A stretch of 64,000 nt of DNA. Source: Kitagawia praeruptora. Taxonomy: Eukaryota; Streptophyta; Magnoliopsida; Apiales; Apiaceae. The notes beneath the pieces are model-generated. The model searched no databases and was not told the DNA's origin. It worked only from the letters and a program-made list of their open reading frames with translations. Made by a program: the position numbers and the translations under genes. The stretch covers positions 100,272,001-100,336,000 of the forward strand of contig CM075351.1 of the NCBI GenBank assembly GCA_037693485.1, in the 5' to 3' direction. Below are positions 35,210 to 55,080 of this stretch, piece by piece (positions within the stretch are counted from its first letter, which is position 1; each line of letters begins with the position of its first letter).

Positions 35210-35900
35210 GACAATGAGATAAACTTAGACCACAAATTTTTTATATAAAAATATTTCTTTTACTGGAAAATCCTTTATTCGAAATTCATAAGTAGCGAAA
35301 CCTGATACTTAGAGGGAGGTAATGTGTATTGAGTAGAAGAGTTTTTCTCTAGCATTGTGTACCTGATATGTATGTAGTTGTTTTGGAGCTACAAAAGCTA
35401 TCAAGCAGGTGTCGTAAGATGCAGAAACTTGCAAGATTTACTGTATAATTCTATAAACTCTATGAATGCAAATAAAATTTATTTCAGAACAGAAAAATCG
35501 TTATCCATTTCGAATGTGACCAAATAAGCATATTTTTTCCCGACTCTTAATGTGACCAAATAATCATATTTTTTCCCGACTCTTACGAACAAATCAGCAT
35601 ATTTTTTCTCAATTCATACCAAAATTTTTTGTTCAATAATATCTCGAAAAATAAAATTTCCCTTTTCCGTCACATAACATTTGAGAAGTGTAAAATTCAC
35701 TTGCATGTCTTAAACATTTTGCAAAAAAAGTGATTCTTGTAAAAAAAATTCATCCGGGTTGGATCTTCCATATTACACCCCGAGTCATACAATTGATCTG
35801 TCTACCTATCGACAGTCTTACACAAATCAGCAAATTGACCAAAGTGCCCTCTTGCCCATGTTGATACAGCAAATCTCAACCGTCCAATAGTGATTCAGCA
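35210..35900. other. Intergenic, 3' end of SQE and start of the next promoter
   Basis: aataaaatttatttc near 35470 may act in polyadenylation of SQE. A short threefold repeat (atattttttcccgactctta) lies at 35530-35610. Confidence 0.4.
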
Positions 35901-37696
35901 TTGAAAATGACAAAACTACCCTCTGCCCCCAATTGAACGTAAAAATCAAAACCCAATTGTAACCCTAACATTTCATCAAATCCCCAATTCAATTCGCTCA
36001 CCAGGTTAGTCATTTATTTGTTTACACATCTTCATTGTTTATATAACTTTTAATTTCAACTCTTTTAAATATTTAATCTCATTTCTCCCTGTGTGTGTTT
36101 AATGATCAGTTAGATATATAGGCCTTGTATGTATATCAAGTATGAATGTAAGTTGTGGGTATATGTTAATTGTTAAATTGTAGGAATTCAAGTATTATAG
36201 CACTGGATATATCTCCGCTGAGGCTCGAACCCTGGACTTTTAGTTTTTTGGTTCGACGTGAAGTGATTACTTTTTAATATGGGGATTCGAGTGTGGAGGA
36301 TGCGACATTTATTAAATTATTATAAATAAATATTTAATATGCAAAATAGAAGATATATAGATCAAGAATTGCGTAGGGGCTCTGTCGAAATTATGATGTT
36401 TGGGAATCAACTATGAACCATATTAACTGTGAATAAATATTAAACTTAGAAACAAGCTTATTTTGATTATGAAAAACAGTCGGTGGCCACCTATACACAT
36501 ACACCATGTTCATAGAAATAATGACTATTATACTGATTTTCTTGGTGAAGGTGCACAAGTATAAAGATTTCTAAAATTCTGGTCATCTTTAACGATTTGG
36601 ATACTCCGATCCGAAATGCGTATATGTGAACCACATTGGAGAACGGATATCTTTTGTGTTTGTAGGGATAGCCTTTCCTCATATGCGTATCTCCTTTATT
36701 AGAAAAAATAATATATATGATACCCAAGTAGGCAAGTAACAAATGCTTATCATGTATCTGATCAGAAATGTTATTAAAAATATCGGACACACTGATCCCA
36801 TGTCTTTGTTGTTCTAATTCAATATAAGTTTGACTGGATGTATGGGATATGCAGTGCGTCATCCTAGAGCCACGCCCCTGCTTTCTATGTGTAGGGGAAA
36901 TTCTGTCACTTATCGGTGCCTGCTTGATTTAATGGCACATATTTTATAGTATGTGTCAGTGTAGGATAAAAAAAAGAGGAGGAATATTTCTGTTTGTATC
37001 GATTTATTTTTATTGAATTGTAATCTGTGGTAAGTTGCATGACATACTTGTGATGGTTTTATTATTTGAAATTGAACTCAAACCAACTATAAGAGTTTAT
37101 ATTTTTTTGCCTAAAAAGTAAAACCCCCTTACTGGACCTCAAGTCGCACCTGTTCAATTTTGGTATTAAAACTTGAATTCCCCTACTAATGTGTAAGTGT
37201 TCTTAGGTTATCTCTCTGTATTATTTTGTCCAGTATCTGTTTGTATTGACACAAATTAAAAAATTTTAAATGTGAGCTAATAAAAGATGTGGAATTCCTA
37301 AAGTGATGACAATTCATTGTGGTTAGAGTCGTTACTTCCTCACGAGTGTTAGGGGTTTTCTGCTAGAGTGGATTTGGTTATGCTACACTTTATTTAGAAA
37401 CCAAGGAAGTACAGCTTCAAATAGCCAATTTATGATGTTTTACGTGTTTTTTCATTTGTTCATAGAGATGTTTATGTTTGTATGACTTTTCCTGTAACCA
37501 CTTGTTATAAAAACTTATGATTCTTTACTTTTTAATAGTCCTGTGTTCATTTGTAGCATTATTAACTGGATTTTGACAAGGAGATCTTACATCGTGTTGC
37601 ATTCGAGTAATAAAACAAAACTCTTTGTATCCTTTTACCTTCTAAAAGGCATTGATTGCTAGAATGACTTATAGTCCTTAAGAGGCAAGTCAAGCT

Positions 37697-37921
37697 ATGG
37701 AGGAGCAACCTTTTGTTGTTGGTCAAGAGTTCCCTGATGTCAAGTCCTTTAGGCATGCAATTAAAGAAGGTGCAATTGCACAGCACTTTGAGCTTCGCAT
37801 CATAAAAAGTGACCCGACACGCTATTTTGCTAAGTGTGCGTTTATATTTTTTTGCCTAAAAAGTAAAACCCCCTTACTGGACCTCAAGTCGCACCTGTTC
37901 AATTTTGGTATTAAAACTTGA
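37697..37921 (+). pseudogene. Truncated 5' copy 1 of the MUSTANG-like ORF
   Basis: ATG plus the first ~48 residues (MEEQPFVVGQEFPDVKSFRH ... TRYFAKC) identical to the full gene, then a run into intron-derived sequence (FIFFCLKSK...) and a stop. It is produced by the 745-bp triplication. Confidence 0.85.
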
Positions 37922-38441
37922 ATTCCCCTACTAATGTGTAAGTGTTCTTAGGTTATCTCTCTGTATTATTTTGTCCAGTATCTGTTTGTATTGACACAAA
38001 TTAAAAAATTTTAAATGTGAGCTAATAAAAGATGTGGAATTCCTAAAGTGATGACAATTCATTGTGGTTAGAGTCGTTACTTCCTCACGAGTGTTAGGGG
38101 TTTTCTGCTAGAGTGGATTTGGTTATGCTACACTTTATTTAGAAACCAAGGAAGTACAGCTTCAAATAGCCAATTTATGATGTTTTACGTGTTTTTTCAT
38201 TTGTTCATAGAGATGTTTATGTTTGTATGACTTTTCCTGTAACCACTTGTTATAAAAACTTATGATTCTTTACTTTTTAATAGTCCTGTGTTCATTTGTA
38301 GCATTATTAACTGGATTTTGACAAGGAGATCTTACATCGTGTTGCATTCGAGTAATAAAACAAAACTCTTTGTATCCTTTTACCTTCTAAAAGGCATTGA
38401 TTGCTAGAATGACTTATAGTCCTTAAGAGGCAAGTCAAGCT

Positions 38442-38666
38442 ATGGAGGAGCAACCTTTTGTTGTTGGTCAAGAGTTCCCTGATGTCAAGTCCTTTAGGCA
38501 TGCAATTAAAGAAGGTGCAATTGCACAGCACTTTGAGCTTCGCATCATAAAAAGTGACCCGACACGCTATTTTGCTAAGTGTGCGTTTATATTTTTTTGC
38601 CTAAAAAGTAAAACCCCCTTACTGGACCTCAAGTCGCACCTGTTCAATTTTGGTATTAAAACTTGA
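38442..38666 (+). pseudogene. Truncated 5' copy 2 of the MUSTANG-like ORF
   Basis: Same as the copy at 37697, exactly 745 bases downstream, with the same 74-residue truncated frame. Confidence 0.85.
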
Positions 38667-39186
38667 ATTCCCCTACTAATGTGTAAGTGTTCTTAGGTTA
38701 TCTCTCTGTATTATTTTGTCCAGTATCTGTTTGTATTGACACAAATTAAAAAATTTTAAATGTGAGCTAATAAAAGATGTGGAATTCCTAAAGTGATGAC
38801 AATTCATTGTGGTTAGAGTCGTTACTTCCTCACGAGTGTTAGGGGTTTTCTGCTAGAGTGGATTTGGTTATGCTACACTTTATTTAGAAACCAAGGAAGT
38901 ACAGCTTCAAATAGCCAATTTATGATGTTTTACGTGTTTTTTCATTTGTTCATAGAGATGTTTATGTTTGTATGACTTTTCCTGTAACCACTTGTTATAA
39001 AAACTTATGATTCTTTACTTTTTAATAGTCCTGTGTTCATTTGTAGCATTATTAACTGGATTTTGACAAGGAGATCTTACATCGTGTTGCATTCGAGTAA
39101 TAAAACAAAACTCTTTGTATCCTTTTACCTTCTAAAAGGCATTGATTGCTAGAATGACTTATAGTCCTTAAGAGGCAAGTCAAGCT

Positions 39187-40911
39187 ATGGAGGAGCAACC
39201 TTTTGTTGTTGGTCAAGAGTTCCCTGATGTCAAGTCCTTTAGGCATGCAATTAAAGAAGGTGCAATTGCACAGCACTTTGAGCTTCGCATCATAAAAAGT
39301 GACCCGACACGCTATTTTGCTAAGTGTGCTGCGGAAGGTTGTCCCTGGCGAATACGTGCAGTTAAGCTTCCCAATGCTTTAGCATTCACTATAAGAAGTA
39401 TCGCTGGTCCACATACTTGTGGTAAAAATGCCAAAAATGGACATCACCAAGCTTCAGTTGATTGGATCGTGAGTTTCATAGAGGAACGCTTACGGGATAA
39501 TAAAAATTACAAGCCAAAAGATATTTTGCATGATATCTATAAACAATACGGGATCAGTATACCTTACAAACAAGCCTGGCGTGCCAGGGAGCGTGGCCTC
39601 CAAGCAATATATGGCTCTTTTGAAAAAGGATTTTTTCTCCTCCCTGCATATTGTGAGCAGATCAAAAGAACCAATCCTGGTAGTATAGCAGAGTTATTTA
39701 CTACTGGTGCAGATAACCGATTTCAACGGCTCTTTGTTTGTTTGTACGCTTCTATCTACGGATTCTTGAATGGGTGCTTTCCAATTATCAGCCTTGGTGC
39801 CATCCATCTGAAGAGCAAATACCTTGGAACATTATTGTCAGCAACTTCTTATGATGCTGATGGTGGATTTTTTCCACTTGCTTTTGGTGTTGTTGATGTG
39901 GAAAATGATGAGAGCTGGATGTGGTTCTTATCAGAGTTGTACAAGTCTCTGGAGGTAAACACAGATAGAGTTCCACAGCTTACCTTTCTATCAAATGGAC
40001 AAAAGGGCATTATAGATGCAGTTAAAAGGAAATTTTTATGTTCTTATCATGCAATTTGTATCCGCCATATGAGTGAGACCATTGCCAAAGAGTTCAAGAA
40101 TTCAAGACTTGTCCATCTCTTGTGGAAAGCTGCATGTTCCACCACCACCATTAATTTCAAGGAAAAGATGGCAGAAATTGAAGACATATCTTCAGATGCT
40201 GCAAAATGGCTTCAACAGTTCCCTCTGTCGCAATGGGCATTGTTATATTTTGAAGGAAAGAGGTATGGTTATCTCTCTTCCAATATCGATGACTTCAATA
40301 AATGGATTCTTCAAGCTCGAGAGTTGCCCATAGCTCAGATTATTGAGAATATTCACTTTAAATTGATGACAGAATTTGAGGAAAGACGGACGAAGAGTGT
40401 TTTATGGTTTTCTGTGCTTGCCCCTTCTGCTGAAAAGCGTTTGATGGAAGCAGTGGACCTTGGTTCTTCATATCAAGTTGTTCGTTCTGACGAGGTAGAA
40501 TTCGAGGTTATATCGGCAGAAAGATCAGAAATTGTGAATATAGGCACCCGTTCTTGTTCTTGCCGTAATTGGCAGCTGTATGGAATTCCATGCTCCCATG
40601 CTGCTGCTGCTCTGCTCTCTTGTAGAAAAGATATTTATGCTTTCACTGAGAAGTTCTTCACAGTTAGTCATTATCGTGAAGCGTATCTAGAAATTATACA
40701 TCCTCTTCCTAGCAAAATTGAATGGCAGACAGATGCTACGCCTTCATTAAAGGATGACACACCTGTGGTGCGGCCGCCAAAGTCCCGACGAGCTCCTGGA
40801 AGGCCAGAAAAGAAGAAAATATGCATAGAGGACCTGAATCGTGAGAAGCACACGGTTCATTGTAGTCAATGCAATCAAACAGGACATTATAAGACAACTT
40901 GCAAAACATAG
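39187..40911 (+). CDS. MUG: MUSTANG-like domesticated MULE transposase
   Basis: 574 residues in one coding exon. Seen: N-terminal MuDR DNA-binding-like domain (residues ~5-80, with C...CPWRIRAV...HTC zinc ligands), MULE transposase core (~170-300), SWIM zinc finger CSCRNWQLYGIPCSH (~457-471) and a C-terminal CCHC knuckle CSQCNQTGHYKTTC. Active MULEs carry a D-G-T motif before LKxKY; here it reads LGAIHLKSKY. The later catalytic Asp in LSDGQKG-type motifs is Asn270 (LSNGQKG). With no terminal inverted repeats around it, this fits the domesticated MUSTANG genes of flowering plants, thought to act as nuclear DNA-binding regulators affecting growth and flowering. The length is near that of short MUG members. 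The first intron is upstream of the ATG. Confidence 0.8.
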   Translation: MEEQPFVVGQEFPDVKSFRHAIKEGAIAQHFELRIIKSDPTRYFAKCAAEGCPWRIRAVKLPNALAFTIRSIAGPHTCGKNAKNGHHQASVDWIVSFIEERLRDNKNYKPKDILHDIYKQYGISIPYKQAWRARERGLQAIYGSFEKGFFLLPAYCEQIKRTNPGSIAELFTTGADNRFQRLFVCLYASIYGFLNGCFPIISLGAIHLKSKYLGTLLSATSYDADGGFFPLAFGVVDVENDESWMWFLSELYKSLEVNTDRVPQLTFLSNGQKGIIDAVKRKFLCSYHAICIRHMSETIAKEFKNSRLVHLLWKAACSTTTINFKEKMAEIEDISSDAAKWLQQFPLSQWALLYFEGKRYGYLSSNIDDFNKWILQARELPIAQIIENIHFKLMTEFEERRTKSVLWFSVLAPSAEKRLMEAVDLGSSYQVVRSDEVEFEVISAERSEIVNIGTRSCSCRNWQLYGIPCSHAAAALLSCRKDIYAFTEKFFTVSHYREAYLEIIHPLPSKIEWQTDATPSLKDDTPVVRPPKSRRAPGRPEKKKICIEDLNREKHTVHCSQCNQTGHYKTTCKT

Positions 40912-41941
40912 ACAACCAAGAGTATAGAGCAGTGCTAGTATTTAGATCTAAATCACCAGTACTCTAGGTTCATGTAACATGTAGAAATCAGTGCTTGTGC
41001 AAGCGGTATTAGTTATAGAGTTGTTGTAAGATAGGATATTGTCATTGTGATTATAAATGTCTCATTTCTGAAAAACAGTCTAAAGATTGAAGACTTAGAA
41101 GCCTTGAAAACGTTTCTCTTCTGAAAGATTTCCAAAAATAGAATCAAAGGGAAATTCTATCTTAAACCAGAAGCTGTTATTTTTGTAAAACAAAGATGTC
41201 CTCGCCATAGTAACTAGAACTCTTCAATGCAATATTTCTTAGATAGCAAGTAGCGCAAAAGTTTTGAAAAATCGTTCTTAGGGTAAAGGTGATTGACAAA
41301 ATCTCTAGTCTTCTGCGTGAAATACAACAATCCCAGATTATTCCAAAATTTAACCCTAACTATCATTATGTGCAAGGTTTTGAAAGCATTTCCCGAGGTG
41401 ATACATTGTGCCTCCCTGGAAAAAAAATCTTTGCAGTTCAACATTTTTTCAAAAGCTTCTCGTACCACATGTTAATCATTTACACCTCCGGTTTCCACCT
41501 TTTTGTAAAATAAGAACTGCATTTTCATGTTATAAATTGGGTCATTTCTTCTGGATTGTGGCATTCTTGGCCATCAATCTCGGAAGTGTGGCAATTGCGC
41601 AATTTTTCGATATACTATGGATAATGAGCACACCATTAAGTTTCAAATATAAAAAAACTTGCACATTTGCGTTCCATGGCAACACAGAATCAAAATTCAC
41701 TCTGTATTACTTCCTGAAAATCTACTACACAACTTTATCTCTCAAACAGGATTTTGGTATCACAAACCTACAACAGAGTATCACCCCATTATTGTTGTAA
41801 TATCTTCACTCATTCAATATAACAAATACTCAAATTTTTATGATAATAACTTGGCTTCTCATCAAATACCTCGAATATCTATCAATATTCCACAAATGCA
41901 TTAAATAATGATTAACAAAGATGCAGGCATGAAGTGTTTGT
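40912..41941. other. Intergenic between two convergent genes
   Basis: 3' UTRs of the MUSTANG-like gene and, on the other strand, of the aminotransferase. Small ORFs (41214-41904) overlap in many frames and show no family resemblance. Confidence 0.4.
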
Positions 41942-50323
<8,382 letters not shown>

Positions 50324-51149
50324 CTTCAGAGAGAGATACTTGAACTGAACCCCAAGAAGGCAAAGTGTGCAGAGGGAATACGCAAGTGAATGGTGTCAGT
50401 ACTCAAAATGGCTACTAAACCTAGCTGCTGACTAGATCATAGTAAGACCGTGTTTGGCATGTATAAAAATTCATAGGTATTTGGGTTTGGCATGTATAAA
50501 TACGAAAATTTGAAGAGATTTGTATTTATAAATGAGTAAAGGGAACCTAAAGTTAACTTTAGATAATTTTTTAAAGTTAACCATTCAAATGAAGACATAT
50601 ATGCATAATTATTGATGCCCTTGCGGGATCCTTTTAAATAAATGATAAAAATTGATCAAAACTATGTAGTTTTGACGGTTAACTTTAGGAAATACACCTA
50701 CAGTTAACTTTAGATTCCTTTTTCTCTTTATAAATTTACTTTTTTCAAATTTATGTTTTATAAGAGAAAACTGGGCCTGAGGACAACCTCAGGGATCTCC
50801 CCTAAGGTTATAAGAAATATTGCTTATAAAGTAAGGGGTCTCGCAGGGGCAGTTTTGTAAATCTAAATTTTTTATCAATAATTTACACAAATGCCCTTAA
50901 ATTTTGTATTGATTTGTTCTATCCTCAGGGTTCTAACCTGAGGTCATCCTCAGGCACATGAAACCCAACTTATAATTGGGTGAAAGCTCTATATATCATT
51001 CTTAGCTCCAGACCTGTTCAAATTACCTACGCACGGAAAAATTGTTCAAAATCTCACTTTACATACGTTTTCTTAGAGCTGGTAATTCGTGTCGTGTCGT
51101 ATCGTGACAATACGCAAGTGAATAGTGTTGATACTCAAAATGCTAGTAA
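50324..51149. promoter_or_regulatory. DAP upstream region with two MITE-like insertions
   Basis: 50324-50510 is the proximal promoter/leader of DAP on the minus strand. About 50537-50724 is a MITE-like inverted repeat (gggaacctaaagttaact / agttaactttagattcc). About 50772-50958 is another, with ends gggcctgaggacaacctcag / ctgaggtcatcctcaggca. The stretch gaatacgcaagtgaatggtg...aattcataggt (50378-50480) is repeated at 51110-51605. Confidence 0.5.
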
Positions 51150-51544
51150 GAGCATTCCCATTGGGATCCCCATCCTCATCCCCAAAAACTTACTAAAAAT
51201 AGTAAATCCCCAAATAAAAATAGTAAATCCCCAAAATTATCAAAAATGTTTTACATCCCATTCCTCATTTCCATCCCCATATCCTTATATTCTTTTTAAT
51301 ATTACTTCTTTCTCTCTCTTTTATTTAAATTTCACATACATCTATAATTAAAATATATTAAAAGCAAGAGAGAGAGGATTTGCAAATTGGGATCCGGGGT
51401 GAACAGTGGGATGCATATTTGGGGACCGAAACTTTGATCCCTAAATCCAAATCCCATTTTGGGTCTCCGATGTAGCTCCCATTTTGTAAGATTTGAGGAT
51501 TGAATCCCCATAATTTGAGGATACCAACTCGGTTGTGAATGCTC
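51150..51544. mobile_element. Tourist-type (PIF/Harbinger) MITE
   Basis: Ends GAGCATTCCCATTGGG / GAGCATTCACAACCGAG (minus), flanked by the 3-bp duplication TAA. Comparison with the undisturbed copy at 50400-50420 (ggctactaaacctag) shows the empty site. No ORF of note. Confidence 0.75.
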
Positions 51545-52024
51545 TAAACCTAACTGCTGACAAGATCATAGTAAGATCGTGTTTGGCATATAAAAATTCA
51601 TAGGTGTTTGAAGAGATTTTGTATTTATAATAAAAATTCATAGGTGTTTGAAGAGATTTTGTATTTATAAATTAGCTGACAAGATCATAGTAAGATCGTG
51701 TTTGGCATATAAAAATTCATAGGTGTTTGAAGAGATTTTGTATTTATAAATTTATATTTTTTAAATGTATGTTTACTAACTTATAATTCGTGTAATGCAT
51801 GGATTTTTTTTGATATAATATATATTTTAATTTTATGTTACAAATATATTTTATATAACCATTATTTTTAATCGATATTTGAATTTAAATTTAATATAAA
51901 TTTAATTAATCACATGCATGGTTTAAAACTTATGTTATAAATTTTTAAACTAAATAGGTTATTGACGCAATTCAAAACTTAAGTCTTTAGTAGAGTAATA
52001 ATTTAAATATATAATAGACCTTGT
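51545..52024. repeat. Repeats of the promoter segment and AT-rich spacer
   Basis: gtgtttggcatataaaaatt and cataggtgtttgaagagatt recur at about 51575, 51625 and 51700 in full or part. From 51760 onward the sequence is AT-rich with no gene. Confidence 0.6.
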
Positions 52025-55000
52025 GTAACGCCCCTCAAATCCGCAATAGTACAATACAACTTATTACATCTTAGGATAATATCTTACATAAGTTCACAAA
52101 AGTATAAAGATAAAGGTTCCAGCTGGATAATTTCAAAACTTGTCAGCATAGCCTGGAGCTTTTCCTTTTCCTCTGGATCCCTGGTTGGACGTCTCGCCTC
52201 TTTCCATCTTGACAACTGAATAAAATGTTGTAGAGCAAGAATGAGCAACTAGGGTGCTCAGCAAGTTCTCTTCTTACTCGGTATATAAATATAATAAGAT
52301 TTACCGAAAGGGAATACTCAAAATTTTAAATATAGGAATCACAATCTGGCAATGACTCAATATATTCATCTCGAGAACAGAACACTCGAAAGTCCCAAGT
52401 CTCAACTGATATACTCTGATGATTCAAAACCCATCTCAATAAAAGTATACTCGAAAGAACTTATTTGATATAACTCTGATTTGAAAGATACTCGTATGCA
52501 GGCAACGTGCCCTGATAATATTTACTGATAGATCCAAACAACTTATCTTTTAATAAAGAAGTTAAAATTTAGAAGCTTGAGATACTGGTTTTCCGCCTTC
52601 ACGATACCCCACAGCGAGATCAACCGCTGTGTCGCAAGTACCGCACACCTGTGATACCCCATAGCACGATCACTACTATGTCGCAAGTACCACCAAATCG
52701 TTTTGCTAGCAAAAAGTTGGTTGAAAAGTCAACCTGGCAACACTTGTGCCAAAATGTTAATATTCTCTTTCGATACCACGAGTTTATTCCTCATGTTGAT
52801 CTGAAAGAAAACCCATGGGCCATCTCCCATGTTGATCAGTAGAATACAGAATTCCCGAATATTTGATGAACAGATAACTCAAGATAACTCTTCCAGTAAA
52901 ATAATTATTAATCTGGCAAACTGCCAGTCTGACTCAATTGTACCACCAATCCGAACAATGGACTGATGTCAACTCTCAATAATAATATTTCATTGGTTGA
53001 CACGAACAAAATGCCAAACCTTGACAATAAATGCAACTATCTCGAAATAGTGAGGATAGTCTTAAAATGAATTATCTTGAGTTGTACTGAACAAATAGTA
53101 CCACTCGAATATTTATAATACCCACAATTGATGAATCGTTAAATAGAATATTTTTCACTTGATCAATGAGTAAAACTCTAATGATCCTAATTTTATAACT
53201 CTTATTTGTTGATTTGAGAGATGAACCAACTAAAATATAATCAATAAATATTGCCGAATTTGTACAATAAATTCGAATGACAAGAATGAATTTAACTAGC
53301 TCGAACAAATGAGACTAGTTCCACTTAATCAAATCAAGTAGTCGTCTCGAATTAATGAGATCGACCCGATAGCAATGAAATTCCTTCTACGCTTATAGGG
53401 GATATAATTCCCAAGTAACCTACTTTTAACAGTAAAATCATATTGCAACGAGAAAATAGTGCTCGAAAGAGTTGTAGTATAAGCAGTAGCAAAATAAGTC
53501 TCATAATTGATAGCTCGAAAATAATTACAATGAATCAACAAGGATAGAAATATGAAAATTCCAAGATTTAGGGTAGGAATGAACTTGGCTCGATCTCGAA
53601 GTGCAATAAATGCAGATAAAATTTATACTCTACCGTGAACTTGGCTTCGCTCTACGGCTCGGGAATTATTCTATAAAAATGGCAACCACAAAAATGTGAG
53701 CGATTCGTCAAACTAAAAATGTTCCTGAACCGATAATATAATATTTAAATATGATAGTAAAATATCTCTTGAAGATCTCCACAATAAATAACGGAAAATA
53801 ATTCCCGGATAATAACTCTTCTTCGAATTCAGGAATCCAATTTAGAAAATATATAATATTTTAATATCTGTATATCCCACTTAAAACAAAAATAGGGTTA
53901 CAAAAAAAATGGCAATACTCCATTTTTAATCTCGTAATTAATTTAATATTATTCCGATTTCAACCTCTAAAATAATCTGATCTGATCCGGTTAATTAAAA
54001 TAGTCTGAAAATAGTAAATATCAGTCTTCCAAAATAAATCTGCATTTATCTCTATTTATTCATAATTATTCCCTCTTTTATCAACAAGTTATTAAATCTC
54101 TAAATCACGTCCAAATAATCTCAAAACATTTCTATTTCACTAAATAATTAATTACACCATTAAACTATTTATTTCTCCCAATTTTAAATAATACTCAAAT
54201 TTTAACGAAACCCATTTGAACCTCTTTTATTTATTCCTTTATTACTCCCGATTATAACAATCAACCGTTCAATTATCAGTACGTTTTTATTATATTATTA
54301 ATCTACCTGCAATGTTAGTATGGGACCCACCTCTATCCCACCGCCACGTGCCTCCCCGGAAATCTCTCTCGCCACAATCTCTCCGACCACTCAATCTTCC
54401 TCATCTCCATCTCTCTCTCTCCATCTCTTTCTCTCCGTCCACCTCAATCTCTCCGCCTCCCTCTCGAACTCCCTTCTCGTATCTCCCTCATCTCTACATC
54501 GACGACACACAACAACAACATCATCCACACTCATCTCTATATCAGCCTCCACACACCCAAAATCCTCTTCTCCGATAACACACAACCACAATTCATCCCT
54601 TTCTTTTCCGTCAAAATCAACAACATCACCACCACCTCTCCTTTCTCTCCTCTCTCGACTCCCTCTCCTCTCTCGACTTCATCTCTATCTCTCTGCACTC
54701 TCCCTCAATTCCATTGTTTCCGTTCTGACCCCTCTAATTCACGCCACCACCACAACTCCGATCATCTCTCTCTTCGACCTCCCTCAACCTCTCTCTCTCA
54801 ATCTCGCGGCCTCTCTCTTATCTCTCTAATCTCTCCCGAATTCACTCCACCATCATACTCCGATTCCCTCTCTCCCTTGTTCCTCTCTCCCTCTTTCCGA
54901 TAACCACAATTCAACCAACACCACCACCACAACGGCGGTGCTCGTCTACAATCAAACAACCAGAATAATCGAACACAATAAATTCTACAAACAAACTCGA

Positions 55001-55080
55001 TAGGAAATAAAGGAATTAACCGAATTGATATCCACCTGATGGTTGTTATGTTCGTATATGTAATTATATGGTCGAGTTTT
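52025..55080 (+). repeat. Ty3/gypsy LTR of the TGTAACGCCC type, interrupted by an RTE element
   Basis: It starts TGTAACGCCCCTCAAATCC at 52025, as chromovirus (Tekay/Del-like) LTRs do. The LTR at 4962-6121 starts similarly but is otherwise different. Its interior holds paired words gataccccatagcacgatca / gataccccacagcgagatca and a C/T-rich part at 54340-54850 whose long open frames are low-complexity Ser/Pro/Leu and not genes. The 3' end was not found; it may lie beyond the RTE insertion. Confidence 0.55.

Larger units (their letters stand above)
35930..39186 (+). promoter_or_regulatory. 5' leader and first intron of the MUSTANG-like gene, including repeated segments
   Basis: A likely non-coding first exon ends ...ATTCGCTCACCAG|GTTAGTC at 36003/36004, a good donor in the common 5'-UTR-intron position. 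The intron runs to an acceptor shortly before the ATG. Positions 37095-39329 are three copies of a 745-bp unit that includes the intron's 3' end and the first coding bases. 36200-36240 has a B-box-like ggctcgaaccctgg with no matching A box. Confidence 0.5.
37095..39329 (+). repeat. Head-to-tail triplication of a 745-bp unit
   Basis: Units 37095-37839, 37840-38584 and 38585-39329 appear identical to the eye and yield the same short frames. The word gtttatatttttttgcctaa starts at 37095, 37840 and 38585. Each unit holds intron sequence, the ATG and about 48 codons of the MUSTANG-like gene; only the third runs on into the full ORF. Confidence 0.9.

Noticed and set aside
36200..36240. Possible tRNA gene (ggctcgaaccctgg)
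   Set aside because: B-box-like word only; no A box, acceptor stem or cloverleaf.
41214..41904. Cluster of small ORFs between the MUSTANG-like and DAP genes
   Set aside because: Short, overlapping on both strands and without recognisable motifs; probably 3' UTR and spacer.
54312..54829. 169-codon plus-strand ORF rich in Ser/Pro/Leu and its minus-strand shadow
   Set aside because: Low-complexity C/T-rich DNA inside a gypsy LTR; no domain and open in several frames at once.
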